From Acephala macrosclerotiorum (taxonomy: Eukaryota; Ascomycota; Leotiomycetes; Helotiales; Mollisiaceae), in assembly GCA_014904845.1 (NCBI GenBank), contig MU119260.1, forward strand, positions 186,001 through 250,000: a stretch of DNA of 64,000 nt, written 5' to 3'. Below, piece by piece: positions 12,456 to 24,098 of the stretch (positions are counted from its first letter, which is position 1; each line of letters opens with the position of its first letter). Position numbers and translations under genes: made by a program. Below the pieces are notes generated by a model. The model was not told where the DNA came from, did not search any database, and worked only from the letters and a program-made list of their open reading frames with translations.

Positions 12456-12854
12456 TCAAAACATATCAAGCCCCACCTGACTTAACAAAAGCGTCAGGAC
12501 AGCACCAGTGAACGCCCATCTAGTACTGTTCTCACTACCGTCCTTGCTTACTCCTCGGCTCTGTTGATCCTTCTCCATCACATCCATACCCTTTTTCATG
12601 GCGGCCGCACCCTCGATCAGATTTATAGAGAATGTTCTTAAGAAAAGCGAATCTGGGAGGGGCTTCTTGGCCAAGCGATCCGTCCAGGCGTAGAACTTCT
12701 TGGAGTCTAAGAAGTTCTGAGTTCGCGATGAGCTGGAGAGAGATCTGGTTTGACGACGTTGAGATAGCGCGAGAGGGATGGCGTTCGTTAGGTGACGAAT
12801 GGGCTGGAGGGTGAGTTGCCGAGCAAGTGTGAGACGGGTTTCTGGAGACCACAT
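12456..12854 (-). CDS. Small hypothetical protein with mitochondrial presequence and C-terminal membrane segment
   Basis: A single exon of 132 residues. The first 45 residues are rich in Arg, Ser, Leu and Thr with almost no acidic residue (LTLARQLTLQPIRHL, then RRQTRSLSSSSR), typical of a mitochondrial targeting sequence. The middle contains FLDSKKFYAWTDRLAKKP and an amphipathic helix with KKGMDVMEKDQQ. The last 18 residues (WAFTGAVLTLLLSQVG) could cross a membrane once. I do not recognise a family. A frameshifted paralogue lies just downstream at 11453-11823, so the pair arose by tandem duplication. An inner-membrane or peripheral mitochondrial role is inference from targeting features only. 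Confidence 0.5.
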   Translation of the reverse strand: MWSPETRLTLARQLTLQPIRHLTNAIPLALSQRRQTRSLSSSSRTQNFLDSKKFYAWTDRLAKKPLPDSLFLRTFSINLIEGAAAMKKGMDVMEKDQQSRGVSKDGSENSTRWAFTGAVLTLLLSQVGLDMF

Positions 12855-13183
12855 TGTAGAGTATGAGGAACTTGAAAGACTGCATCGATGACTATCTTTG
12901 TTGTTCTTTAAGGTCGAGGTGAGAATTTTTGAACTGAGGCTGAAAAATGGAAGTGACAGATCGATTTCCTGGAATGTTTGAGACCTTCAATCACGTGTAG
13001 AGCAGTCACGGATTCTGTTCTGGAGGTTCACCACTCGCAGCGATGTCGGCAAGGCTCTGTCTTATGATCAGAATCCATAAAATCAAGACTAAGCCCTTGC
13101 ATACCGTTAGAAGACCTGTCTTCGGACAAGCGCAAGAAATCCAGATCGTATCTCTCCTGAAAGTCCACCCAAGGGTGGTGCAT

Positions 13184-15023
13184 TCACAAGTCGCACCATT
13201 CCAGAAGTCCATCTCTTTTAGACGTATCAATCCATGCACTCATACACTCTTCATCCGTGTACCAAAACTCCTGATCCCAACTCAATCCGTTCTCCTTGAC
13301 TGGAAGACGTGTTGGTAGCGGGTTGTCTCCATAGCCATGGAGAATATAATCATGAATTCTTGCTAACGTCAAGTTTTCGTTTTCGTTTCCAAATCGTGAG
13401 TAATTACACCCGAAGCCTTCGATTCCACGGATTTCAAGTCTGTGCAGCTTGAGTCCTCTCATAATTTCAACACACTGAACCCATTCTGGGTCAGGAGTCC
13501 ACACTGCCCACCTGTCGTCCCAAGGGTCATATCCAGTCTGGATCTGAATAATGAAATTGAGAGTGAGATCTAGGATATGCGGATGCCTTTTAAGTAGATT
13601 GTTGATACTTGAGCCACGACTGCGGAATTGCGACAGCTTAAGGCGTTTGAGGCATGGAAAGGTGATGGGTTGGTTCTCAAACAGCTCGGCTATGTCGTCG
13701 TGGTAGTAATCACAGCTGTGCTGTTGGTCGACCTGTCTATGAATTTTCATATCGAGGGAAAGATCGGTAACTCTCGTAAGGGATTGCAACACTCTGGGAA
13801 ATTCAGCCCAGTATGTCTGGGAGACATCTGCTGGATCCATATAGAACTCCTCAAGTGGAACAGTGGTGAAAATGCCGAGGTTGAGCTGAGTGAGATTGCT
13901 GAATATGGACTTTGTAGTTGAGAGCTCTTGTACGTTCAATCTGAATGAGGAATCAGGGATGAAAGGTACCTTCTCCTTCGGGTACGAGGCAGTCATGAAA
14001 GCAGGACCGAGACAACACTTGATTGAACCTGGGGTCTGGTGATCGTCTCCGAAATTACAATTATCCAAATATCTAAATTCTTTCTTAATCCAATGCCCCT
14101 CAACATTGATCCGGCTTATATTGCAACTCGGTGTGTTTGCTATGACACGAAGTAAGGCCATGAACTGGTTTTTGCGAACCCATTTCCGGGAGATAGAATT
14201 CCTCTGCAGCACTGACATGAATCTGTTAGAATCATGCCTACGCGTGTTGCAGAGAGTAATCGTAGACAGCTTGGGGAAAGCTGTCACGACTTGGCTGAGG
14301 CGATCCTCGAGCTGCTTTAGGATGGCATCTTGGTCGAGCACATACGAAGCATATTCTTCCAAGGCTTCAAGATAGTCAAATGAAAAGCAAGATCGAAGGC
14401 GAACATTTGGCATTATCCAGGTCCGAGTATGCCAAGAGTAGCGACGTCGAAATCTAAAAAAAGCAATTTAACACAAGTTCGATGCAATGTTCAACCCGAC
14501 CGCAGGAAAGTCCTGTTTCCTTGTGGGACATATTTCAGGCGTGGTAAGAAAGGACAGTCTTTGGATAACTAGTTGCAAATGTTGAATTCATGCTTGACAG
14601 GAGTACATGTCTTATGCTAGCAGTGTTTAGATTCGATGATATTCGACTGTGTTCAAGCATTGCAAAGAGAATTGATAAAAACAGAGTGTCAGAGAAGGCA
14701 AAATCAACTCACTCTAACTCGTCAAACTCGTGCTTCGAGTTTGGTAGTCTGAAGATCGAAGTATCGTATCGCAATGTCCTGGTATTGAAGGACAGGGCAG
14801 GGTCTTGCGAGATCTTGCTGAGACGGTCGAGGGATTCTTGATGAGGAGCGAAAGTGACAGCGCGAAAGAGGTAAGGACTCAGGAAGAAGTGAAGATCTCG
14901 TCCAGCAAGCCTTGCAGACTGGATGTCCGATACCTCCAGGAAATCTGCAATGATGGCAAAGACATCTAGGGAGAGTTTCGAAAGAGGCAGGCACGCTGCT
15001 GCATGATCGTTATTTGAAACCAT
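13184..15023 (-). CDS. F-box protein with leucine-rich-repeat-like C-terminus
   Basis: Two exons, 15023-14713 and 14453-13184, join in phase (GTGAGT donor, TTTTTTTAG acceptor) for 526 residues. Residues about 12-60 form an F-box: LPLSKLSLDVFAIIADFL followed by ARLAGRDLHFFLSPYLFRAVTF. The rest is an irregular Leu-rich array with segments such as FPKLSTITL, LTQLNLGIF, VTDLSLDM, FPCLKRLKLSQF and LHRLEIRGI, the style of fungal F-box/LRR substrate receptors. F-box proteins bind Skp1 and deliver targets to the SCF ubiquitin ligase; the target here is unknown. The family is large and fast evolving in filamentous fungi. It is transcribed divergently from the HP1 gene, with 401 bases between the two starts. 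Confidence 0.75.
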
Positions 15024-15424
15024 TTCTGAGGATCGTATCAGGGCGAAGACTTAAGGAACACAAGAACAGTAGATGAGGAGCTCTAGATTGAGGGAAAATA
15101 AGTTGGAAACAGAGCCAAGCTGCCGCTGAAGGAGGTGAGGTTGAAGCATATATCACGTGAGCATCACTAGCCTTAACTTACCTAAGCGTTCCGTGTTGCC
15201 CAGTGCCGCATCAACAGTCGCGCTCTTTTACAGATACCTTCATCAGCTCCTATCTGATCTCCCACTTATTTTCAACACAAATAAACGTGTTAATTCGTGC
15301 ATATCGATCTTGCGATCTCGCAGGCGCAATTTTAATACCTGCGAAGGACCGATTAACCGTCTCAATTCAGTTGGCGCACTTGCTTTCATCCAGCCACCGT
15401 TAAGTCACTCTACTTCAAACCAAG
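15024..15424. promoter_or_regulatory. Divergent promoter region, F-box gene / HP1 homologue
   Basis: This 401-base spacer separates two start codons pointing away from each other, so it must contain both promoters and 5' leaders. The half next to the HP1 start is pyrimidine-rich, common in fungal 5' regions. No specific factor site can be named. Confidence 0.5.
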
Positions 15425-16535
15425 ATGCCTCCTCGTAAGTTGCAACATCGCGCGTCCTTTGTATTTCCCGGACTTTACGTCGCTGAAGCTCTGCCAAGCC
15501 GAGATCATGGAGGGCATAGCTTCATTCTTTGGCATTGGCTCATCGCGTATAGAAATCTCCGATAACGAAGCCTCCGATTTTGGCAGCGAGATCGAATCTG
15601 CCCCCGAACCTGTTCAGGTTCAGCAGGAGGTGAAGGTGAAGGCGGAGAAGAAAGGAAAAGCTAAAGCGAAGGCCGAGGAACCCGAGCCAGTGCAGGAGGA
15701 GTCCCTGATGGTTGAGTCTGATAAGGGAGAGGCAGAGGACGAAGAAGAGGATGTTGGAGAGGATGAGTACGTGTTCGCATACAGTGGTAGAGTTTGACTA
15801 AGAAATTGGCCCCCAGATATGTGGTAGAGAAGATCACCAACCATGTTATTGATCCGGACGTGAGCACTTCTAATAGATGTTGGAGAGGAACGCTTGCTAA
15901 ATGTACTACAGACCGGCAATCTCAAGTTCCAGGTGAAGTGGGAGGGTTACGATAAGAAGTCCGATCGAACTTGGGAACCTGAAGAGAACTTGTTGTGCCT
16001 ACCTCCATTCTAGTCGGTATTGCTTGGCTGACGAATTACACAGAGAAACCGCGGCGAAGATGTTGAACGAATACCTTGCGTCGGTCGGTGGCAAAGAGCA
16101 AATCTTCGCTCAATGGGAAGAGAAAAAGGCCGAAGATGCAGCTAAGAAAAGCAAGAAGCGTAGCAGAGCTAGCTCTGGCGTCGATACACCTACGAATGGT
16201 GCGAAGAAGGGACGAAAGTCGAAGAGCCATCCACTTGACACTACACCTCCACGTAGCAACGAGCACGTTGGATTCGTACCACCAACAGGCAACTGGGAGG
16301 AACAGGTTGAAGGCATTGATGCATGCGAAGGCGCTGACGGTAAACCCATTGTGTATATTACCTGGAAGGACGGAAACAAGTCGCAGCATCCCCTCGCTCA
16401 GGTCTACAAGCGATGCCCACAAAAGATGTTGAAGTTCTACGAGAGGCACCTGTAAGTGTCTTTACATATCATTTGCCTTGTCGTCAAAGCTGACCCCCTT
16501 CCAGAGTTTTCAAGAGGAACGATCCAGAGGAATAA
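15425..16535 (+). CDS. Heterochromatin protein 1 homologue (chromodomain + chromoshadow domain)
   Basis: Six exons (15425-15434, 15499-15766, 15817-15859, 15912-15994, 16044-16451, 16505-16535) join in phase for 280 residues. After an acidic N-terminal stretch, residues about 93-137 are a chromodomain: EYVVEKITNH, the strand KFQVKWEGYD and the helix start TWEPEENL, with the aromatic residues that bind methyl-lysine. A Lys-rich hinge containing KKSKKRSR follows. Residues about 217-272 are a chromoshadow domain (VEGIDACEG, VYITWKDGN, CPQKMLKFYERHL), used for dimerisation. HP1 proteins (S. pombe Swi6, Neurospora HPO) read H3K9me3 and hold constitutive heterochromatin, including RIP-mutated AT-rich DNA. 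The first exon is only 10 bases and rests on splice phase, so the first four residues are less certain. Confidence 0.85.
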
Positions 16536-17508
16536 TTGATCGATTTCCCCTTGCAAAGCACGACTCTCGGAAGGATACTCAACTTCTAAGTTGTGCGCTT
16601 GATCAGAGTCCAGAAATGCGCAATAATTCTCGATTCAGCCGCCTCTTTTGATGTTAACGCGATACACACAACACGCTTCGTTTCCTTCGGCTCTCGATCC
16701 TCGGTTTCTCCCTCCATCTCTCTGTAAGCTCTCGACTTGGTTTTGGTTCGCGGCGTTGAAGGACAAGGTGGCTGGATGGGTTAATATCTGGATTATCCCT
16801 GCCGAGGTTGCAAATCCACCGCAATGTATCATAAGAGCGACCAAAAGCAAGAGCTTACCTTGCAATCAACATGATTTATTTCAATTCGAGTCAATTTCTC
16901 ATGAAATCCTCTCCTTCCTTGTGTTCCCTTGTGCTTGTGATATCTCGTGCCTTAAGTGATGAAACCAGAACTTTTGAGCAGGTCGGACATCAAACCTCGT
17001 GTTTCTGCCTTCCTTCTCGAAACCATGATGCTTGGATTGGTCTACTATCGGCACGTCTCAAGACTGCCTTGGCCTTCACATAAGCACTCACAGCTCACAA
17101 GTCACAAATCACAAACACGAGCGACAAGACAAGCATACTACCCAATACGATCTTCCATTTGGCACTAGGGAGAAAGGAGCTTGCTAGCTACCAATCCAAC
17201 CATCGCAGTGAAAAGGAGAAACCTGATGCACATCTCTCGAGCAGAGAGACCGTCACCCCCATCACCACGCACGCAAGCTTTTAATACAACCCACGCAAAT
17301 GCATCCTATGAACTTATGAATTATGATTGAATCCCGAAAAAGTCACCGAAGATCACAAGTTAAACCACGCTCTGCACCCGCATGAAGAGGAACCTGAGTG
17401 CAAAGGAAAAAATCTCGGATCTCTTTTTCTTCTGTATCCCCGACTTCTCGATGGTATCTACCCACTCGCCACCACTATCTCTGGCACCTGAGCAATAGTG
17501 ATTGGGAC
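16536..17508. other. Convergent 3' spacer between HP1 and Scp160 genes
   Basis: Nearly 1 kb between the stops of two genes that converge. It should hold both 3' UTRs and polyadenylation regions. The frames present are short and unconvincing, and I see no repeat or RNA gene. Confidence 0.45.
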
Positions 17509-20500
17509 TTAATCCCAATTCCCATTCCCATTGCCATTGGTAGCTCCTCCGAATCTACCACCATTCGTGCCACGATTGCCTCCATTGGCAATGCCTTCCT
17601 TGACGGCCTTCAAGATAAGCTGCCTAGCTTTCTCAACTCCGTCGTAACTACCGATGATTTCGATTGGTTGACCTGCTGCTTGGTCTCGTGGAACAGTGAT
17701 TTTGCAGCCAGTGGCTTTGCGGATGCTGTTTACTTTGTTTCCGCCTTGACCAATCACGTATCGGTAGGTAGATGGGTCGGGGAGGGTGAGGTGACCTAAG
17801 GTATCGTTCTTGAGGGCTTGCTCGATAGCTGCTGCGAGTGTGGCTTTGGCCTTGGCGATGCTTTCGGGTGAGCCTCTGAGGACCCATGGGATCTCGCCGT
17901 CTTCGGTGGTTCCGGAGAGGCTGGCGGTTCTGAAGGCATGCGCATCAGAGGTATCTTCGTCGGTGATCAGGGGTAGATCAGTGACGTTGGACCAAGCAGG
18001 TTCCGAGGTAGATGGCTTAGGTGGGAGTTTGGATCCAGCGTGATCAACTGTGACCTGATGATCGTTACGAAGCTTTCTGAAGAATTGACCGTTATCTGAG
18101 ACGGAATGATGAATTTTCCGGGGAACCTGGATGGTCTCTCCAGCTTGTTCCTTGGTAAGCTCTTGGATGTGTGACTTGGCCGCGTCGACATCCTTTGGCA
18201 GACCAGTGATCTTGATAGCAGATTGCTCACTCCCTTGTTTTGGAATATCGATTGAGACCTTGAATTTGGTCTCCAGTTCCTTCTTGGTCTCTCCGCCACG
18301 TCCAATCAGTGAGCGGTGCTTGTCGGTGGGTACGTCAAGAGTCTCGGTGGTTTGGTTTTCCCGATCGATCACAATCTCTTGTATTGCTGCAATGATCTTG
18401 TCGACGAGGTCTTCCTTGCCAGTGACCTTGATGGTGTTTCCATCAGCATCGGCCTTGGGGAATTGGACCGTCTTGGCAAGCTCTCGCTTGTCCTCGGAAC
18501 CTCCTGCATTGACAACAATGTCACGAAGAGCGGAACCTAGATGGCGTTAGCAGGTAAAATAATGATGAAAGATAGAATGACTGACCTCCTGCGCCGATCA
18601 AGGCTCTGTGGTGCTTCTTGTCAACCTCAACGGTCTTCACCACCGTCGAGTCGTAGACAGCTCTCTTCTCTTCGATCATCTTCTTGGCTTGAATAGCCTG
18701 GGCCCTGGTGCCCTTGATCGAGATCTCGACACGAGTGGTGGGGTCCTGGTCTCTGGCTGCCTTGGGGATGTCGATTCTTGCGCCACTGACTTGTCTGATC
18801 TCGTCCATTCCACTTCCTCCTTGTCCGATCAACGATGGAATTTGACTCGCTTGAACAGAAATTTTCTCCTCATGCGAGTTATCCTTGAGGTACTGTAGAT
18901 AAGAGAGAATTTCCTCTCTAGCCTCGTCGGCACCCTTCTTAGGTCCTCTTACCACGACCTCATCAGGTGCTTGGTCGCGTCGGCCTCCCTTCACACTCGC
19001 AGCATCCGCGTTTGATTGATCGTCTCTGACAGGCTTAGCCGATCTCGGGAAATGAATCTGGACCTTGTACTTCGTCTGTAGTCTGTTGATCAAAGAACCT
19101 TGAGCGCCGATCAGCTCGCTGTGGTATTTGGGCTCGACCTTGAGTGTGTAGGTAGCTTCATCAGCCCATTGTCTTCCAAGAGACAAGATATGGCTTTTGG
19201 CAGCTTCACACTTTGCCTTCGGGCCCTTGAGTTCGACCTGGCCATCCTTGACATTGATATCAACGTCAAATTTGTCTCGGAGTTCACGAATGTGACTGCC
19301 GCCTTTGCCGATGAGTTGGTTCGCATGCTTCTGAGGGAAGTCGAAGGCAGGCAGGACGAAGCCCCGCTCCTTCTCATCGGCAATTGCAGATTCCACAAAC
19401 GCATTGACCTTCGCAGCGAGTGACTCGACAGCTGTGGCAGGTCCGCGAAGAGTGACTAAAGTACCAGCGGCACTGACTCGGACGGGAATATCGTCCTCGG
19501 CACGCTTTTGTTGCTCATCTTTGATGAACTTCCTCAACTTTTCGTGATGAATCTTGGGGACATCGATAGTAGTAATGATGATCTCATCCTGTTTGCTAAT
19601 GATTTCCAAGATGCGAGCACGAGCATCCGCTAGTCCTTGCTTGAAGGCAGCCTTTTCTTGGGCAGTCGGCACTACCTGAGGAATCTTGTAATCAGACTCA
19701 GCACTTTCTGCCCCTTCGAACACAAGTAGGACAGGCGTATCAGCTGGTGATCCATCTGGAATGACAATATGGACACCATGTCGCTGTCTGACCTCAGGGA
19801 GAATGCTCCGTCTAAGATGCGCATGGAAGAAGGGATCGACGTCCAGAGGAACCATTCTATCCTTAGGATGGGCCTTAAAGATTGCTTTGATCTCTCGAGT
19901 GGCATCATTGTTCTTCTTGCCATTTTGTGACAAGATTTCATACTCTATCTGTCCATCTTCGTCGATCGACGACACAATATGAGCTCCATAGAGTCTCTCC
20001 ATCCTCTCGATCTCTTGACGCTCTCTGAGGTATTGTGCGAAGTTTGATGCAATGGCCGAGGGCAACATGAAGTTAAAAGAGGAGTTGCTAACGGCACCAG
20101 CCTTTTCGTCGGCGAAATTGATTGCAGCTTCTAGTTGAGCAGCTGGTCCAACAATGCTGACATCGTCTGTAGTCGCACTAGGAGGGATGATCAGGGCACA
20201 TTGAGTCTGAGCCAGAAATTCCTGTGGAGTCAGGCCGTGCCTGCCAACCACAAAGTCGCGCTGACCGCGAGAAAGAGAGAATTGGCGCATGCCTAACTCT
20301 GCTCGGAGTTGCTGAGCTAATTGTTCAATTTCTGCACGAGCCGCTTGAACAGCAAGTCGGTCACCAGTCAGACTGATGTGATTATCGCCGCCTGCGGGCA
20401 CAAAGATAGGAGCTTGACCTTGAACCGGCGCAGGTGACTGAGGTAACCATGCGTGATCTGGGGGCAGCTCGATTCGCACCTTATGCGAGTCCTCCATATC

Positions 20501-21553
20501 GCTTGTTGACCGCGCAATGAAGGGGTAAAACTCGGCAGGTATAGTTCGGAGCTTGGTGCTGATATTCGCAGTTCGCTCATTGGCGATATTCTCGACAGCC
20601 TTCCTGGCTAAAAGAACGGCCATGGGATTGCCTTCAATCACAATATCGATGTCATCGTCTTCGTCTCCGGGCTCCGAGTCGTCCATCTTAGGCATCTGTA
20701 TGCGTGCTCCGGTCGATTCTTGTAAGGACTTGATCATGGATCCACCCTTCCCAATAACATGAGCTCTCGCAGAGCGTGGGATGGCAACTTTAATGGAAGT
20801 CTGCAATGGTTAGTCAATTTTCCAGGACGTTTGGAGCATACGAACCTTGACTCCAATTTGCTGCCCTAAGTCCCGGATAGCTTGCTTCTTTAAAGCCTCC
20901 TTTTGGTTGCTGGTTTCCCTAAATTCCAGTACCCCGCCAGCTCCTTGTGTCATCGTCAAGTTCGTTCTTAACTTCTTGTTGATGTCTTTCATGATGTCTG
21001 GCAATGGCTTCTTCATCTGAGTTCGCGGAAGCACTTCATGCTTCTGCAGGACAAGTAGAGGGGCCGAAATTTGACTTGCTAGCGAATGTGGTGCAGCTCT
21101 GCCCGATAGTGGTGTTGGCACATCCGATGTTGGTGTCGAGGCGCCTGTGGCGGAGGTGCCATTGGACCTTCCATTAACTGGCACAGAGGGCGTAGAGCCT
21201 GGGCCCCAAGTCGGCTTGACAGGTGGAGCTGCGGTGGGCTTGGGTCCTCCAAGTCCAGGGAACAGCTTGTCGGATTGAGTGTCAATGATGGGCCGGTTCT
21301 CTTTGGCTGTTGGCTCCTCCTTTCGCTTTCCCGCTGCCTTCGCGGATGGTGTGGCTGCCCATGTAGGAGCTGCAGCGGCATCATCGACAGGCTCGAGGAT
21401 AGCTTTCTCGCTTTGTGGGTGCGCGCTGCCGTTCAAGTCGGACTCGTCTGGTACTTCCTCGACAGTAGGGTTGTGGGGAAGGTGATGCGCCGGGGCAGCT
21501 CCAGAATCTGTGCCATTGATGCCATTTTGCGCCGCAGATACAGTGGAAGCCAT
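17509..21553 (-). CDS. scp160: Multi-KH-domain RNA-binding protein, Scp160/vigilin homologue
   Basis: Three exons (21553-20846, 20800-18586, 18536-17509) join in phase for 1316 residues, close to yeast Scp160 (1222) and animal vigilin. After a low-complexity, Pro/Ala/Thr-rich N-terminus of about 150 residues, KH domains run to the end. GxxG loops I can see include VIGKGGSMIK, VVGRHGLTPQ, LIGKGGSHIREL, LIGAQGSLI, LIGQGGSGMDE, LIGAGGSALRD, LIGRGGETKKE and VIGQGGNKVNS; others have lost the loop, as is usual for this family. The protein ends in a Gly/Asn-rich tail. Scp160/vigilin binds many mRNAs on ER-bound polysomes and influences translation and ploidy. The intron 1 donor reads GTTCGT, which is non-standard but is the only in-phase choice I found. 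Confidence 0.88.
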
Positions 21554-23062
21554 GATGCTGGAGAGTCTTTGCGAAGGGCGTCGGGTTTGTAGAGAGTATT
21601 ATTGGTGCAAGGATTTGAGGATTGCGTATGCAAGGGCAACCAAAATCGAAGGCAACTATATGCAATTGGGAGGTTAGAATTGGCTCCCAGATTTGTTTTT
21701 GCAAGACGGGAGGTCGTAAGAAATATATACCCAGAAAGTAGAGGAATAGGAGAGTGGATTGCGAAGCCCAATTAGTGCGGTACGCAAGTGACGTTTTTGA
21801 GGACACGAAGACGAATATTAACAGCACTGCTCTTAAGCCTTAAAGAATTGCATAAAGGGCAGGAAGAACAGTGTGCAAAGAGTGACCAAGGATGGAGGTA
21901 AGATAGCGGGAGTATGTAGGAAGCCGTCGAACGGTTCCGGTTTGAGATGGTGAATTGGTGAAGGTTAATTGGGGAATCTGTAAAGGAGCATGTACCAAAA
22001 ATTGGTGGAGCCTGTCAAGCCCGATGTGAGCCTCGCGTAAAAATCTTAAGGCCTCAGGCATCAACAAGATGCCCGCATGCGTAGTGAATTGAAGAGGTTG
22101 TAGAAGGACAGATTGTGAATGGAAGATGTTGTAGAAGGGAATGTTATGAATTGGGAATGTTTTAGGAGGAATGGTGGTTGTATGGTAAAAGGGTTCTACT
22201 ATATACTATATTTCTGGTTAATTGCGACGAGGCTGCGGTTGACCGATACGGCTGCTCAGCCTGCTCTACATATTGATGGTGATCGTCAAATAAACCGATG
22301 AATGGGATCTCGAAAGTCAGGCGGTCGGAAGAATCATCTCTGTTTTCTCAACAAGATAGGTTCTTTCAATATGAGGTCACATGTCACTTTGTATTTATTC
22401 TCACTTTTGATTGATATTTAAACATTTTCTCTGGGTGCCTCTATTTTTTGCTTGTCTACTTATCTATTCCTGTAATTTTAAACAGATTTGTGAATATGTC
22501 TGTTTACAGATTCGGGTAGGTAGAGCCACATGATGTGAGGTCTTGTATCGATAATTTGACATATTTACCTGATCCTACATTGGAAAAGAAACCGATGCTA
22601 GCCACCCATAGTATCAGAATCCAGGCGAGTTGATGGTTTTACTCTTTTGGGGAACTCTCCTTGGCGGCAGTAGGTATCTACTTTAGAACTTGAGATGGTC
22701 ACGTGTGCCAGCAAGTATCATGGTTCCAGTTCCCTACCCCAAATCCATGACAGTGCTCCATTGAGCCAAAGCGTTCTCTCAGATACCAGCAAGAGGGTGA
22801 ATCACTCAAGCCCAAGTTAACTCCATCACACTCACCTTCACTCCAACTCCCAAGATCTCACAATCAACCCCAAGATCTCGCCCTTTCCATAACACGCCAA
22901 CAACAAAAATCCCAATAATCCCCTCCTTGCAGCTCGAGCATCCAAACCCCAACAGAAAGCATTTCTCCACTCTCCACTCAAATAAAGAAGTGCCGTTGTG
23001 TTTGTGACGTGACACTCGGGAGGGCGCTAACCCCCAGGGCCCAGTTTTGGCCTGAAGGTGCG
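21554..23062. other. Scp160 5' region and gene-poor spacer
   Basis: The right-hand neighbour of the scp160 start holds its promoter and 5' leader. Beyond about 22100 the sequence is moderately AT-rich with no supported gene. Confidence 0.4.
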
Positions 23063-23560
23063 GAGCGCGTCGCAACCAGACGTGCAACAAAACAATTTCA
23101 TTGTCCCAGAAATTTACCCCCTTGAGCTCCATGAATCAAGAGTGGGCGAGAGCAGACAGTACACGTGCGAAACGAGACGTGCAAACGAAAGCGGAGTAGG
23201 TATCGTAGGAAGTTCCAGACGTTCATTTTCTTGATAAGTGCACAGGTCGAAGGCAAAGAAGAAGTAAGTAGTAATGCCTAGATTTGCCATTAGGGTACAT
23301 CGATTAAGGTCAGACTCGGACAAATAGAATTGATCCTCCGGAAATCGGTCAGACACGCAACGAAACTTTCTGATTGTCCTAAAAATCCGGTACATTCGTA
23401 TTTCTGGCCTGAAGGTGAAGTGAAAGAAGAGAACTAGCAGATAGATAGAATGAAAGCTGGAACAAATGAAGGATAGTTTTCAGACAAAAGAAGGCTGTAG
23501 ACCTACCGACGTTCGCTAGATGTGCAACGAAACTTCAATGTCCTTTGAAAGTTGGTGTAT
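23063..23560. repeat. Diverged short repeat, AGAyryGCAAmrAAA core in four places
   Basis: A core like AGACGTGCAACAAAAC occurs at 23079-23094, 23175-23190, 23351-23366 and 23518-23533. Three of the four copies are embedded in a longer similar context whose reverse strand reads approximately GGACAAT..GAAA.TTTCGTTGC. A 12-mer GGCCTGAAGGTG also occurs twice, near 23049 and 23405. Spacing is irregular (about 96, 176 and 167 bases), so this is a dispersed local repeat rather than a satellite. Overlapping open frames on both strands at 23535-23922 have no recognisable content. Confidence 0.4.
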
Positions 23561-24098
23561 CCATTAGATCTACAAGAACTTTCCCGGCCAATAGAAAGCT
23601 AAAATTGACCTTTGCGAGCCGTGGGCTTGTTAGCGAGATCAATCTCTGGGTTTCCGGTGTCGTGAAGATGAAGAAGAGATATTTCATCGCTCCGGAAGAG
23701 GCTTTGGGGAAGTACTCGTCGCTTATACGCGACCTCCCTAAATATGATTTTGATAGACGACGACTGGACTGTACATTGAGGATTCGAACAGCGTGCTCTC
23801 CTTTAAATTTGCAGCACTCGAACTTGAAAGGCTGCTGCATTGGTCGATACAAGCTAGGTGGAGGAAATACATGCATGAATCAAAGTGGCAGAGAGATATC
23901 GAAATTGTTAAACCATAGATAAAGTGATCGGTATGTTGAAGAGACCTTGCTCGGAACATCTAGCGACATCAACGAAAACTGCTGCAAGCTACGGCATATC
24001 GTTTTGTGATTCGGCCCGCCGATAATAAGATGCCGATACTCCACTGCCGACTTCAGCCCTCATTTTCGTCAAAAGTCTTGCATCGAGTACCGATTGAC

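Noticed and set aside
23535..23922. Overlapping frames of 113 and 125 codons on opposite strands
   Set aside because: Each is a mirror of the other and neither has recognisable content; at most one could be real and I cannot choose.
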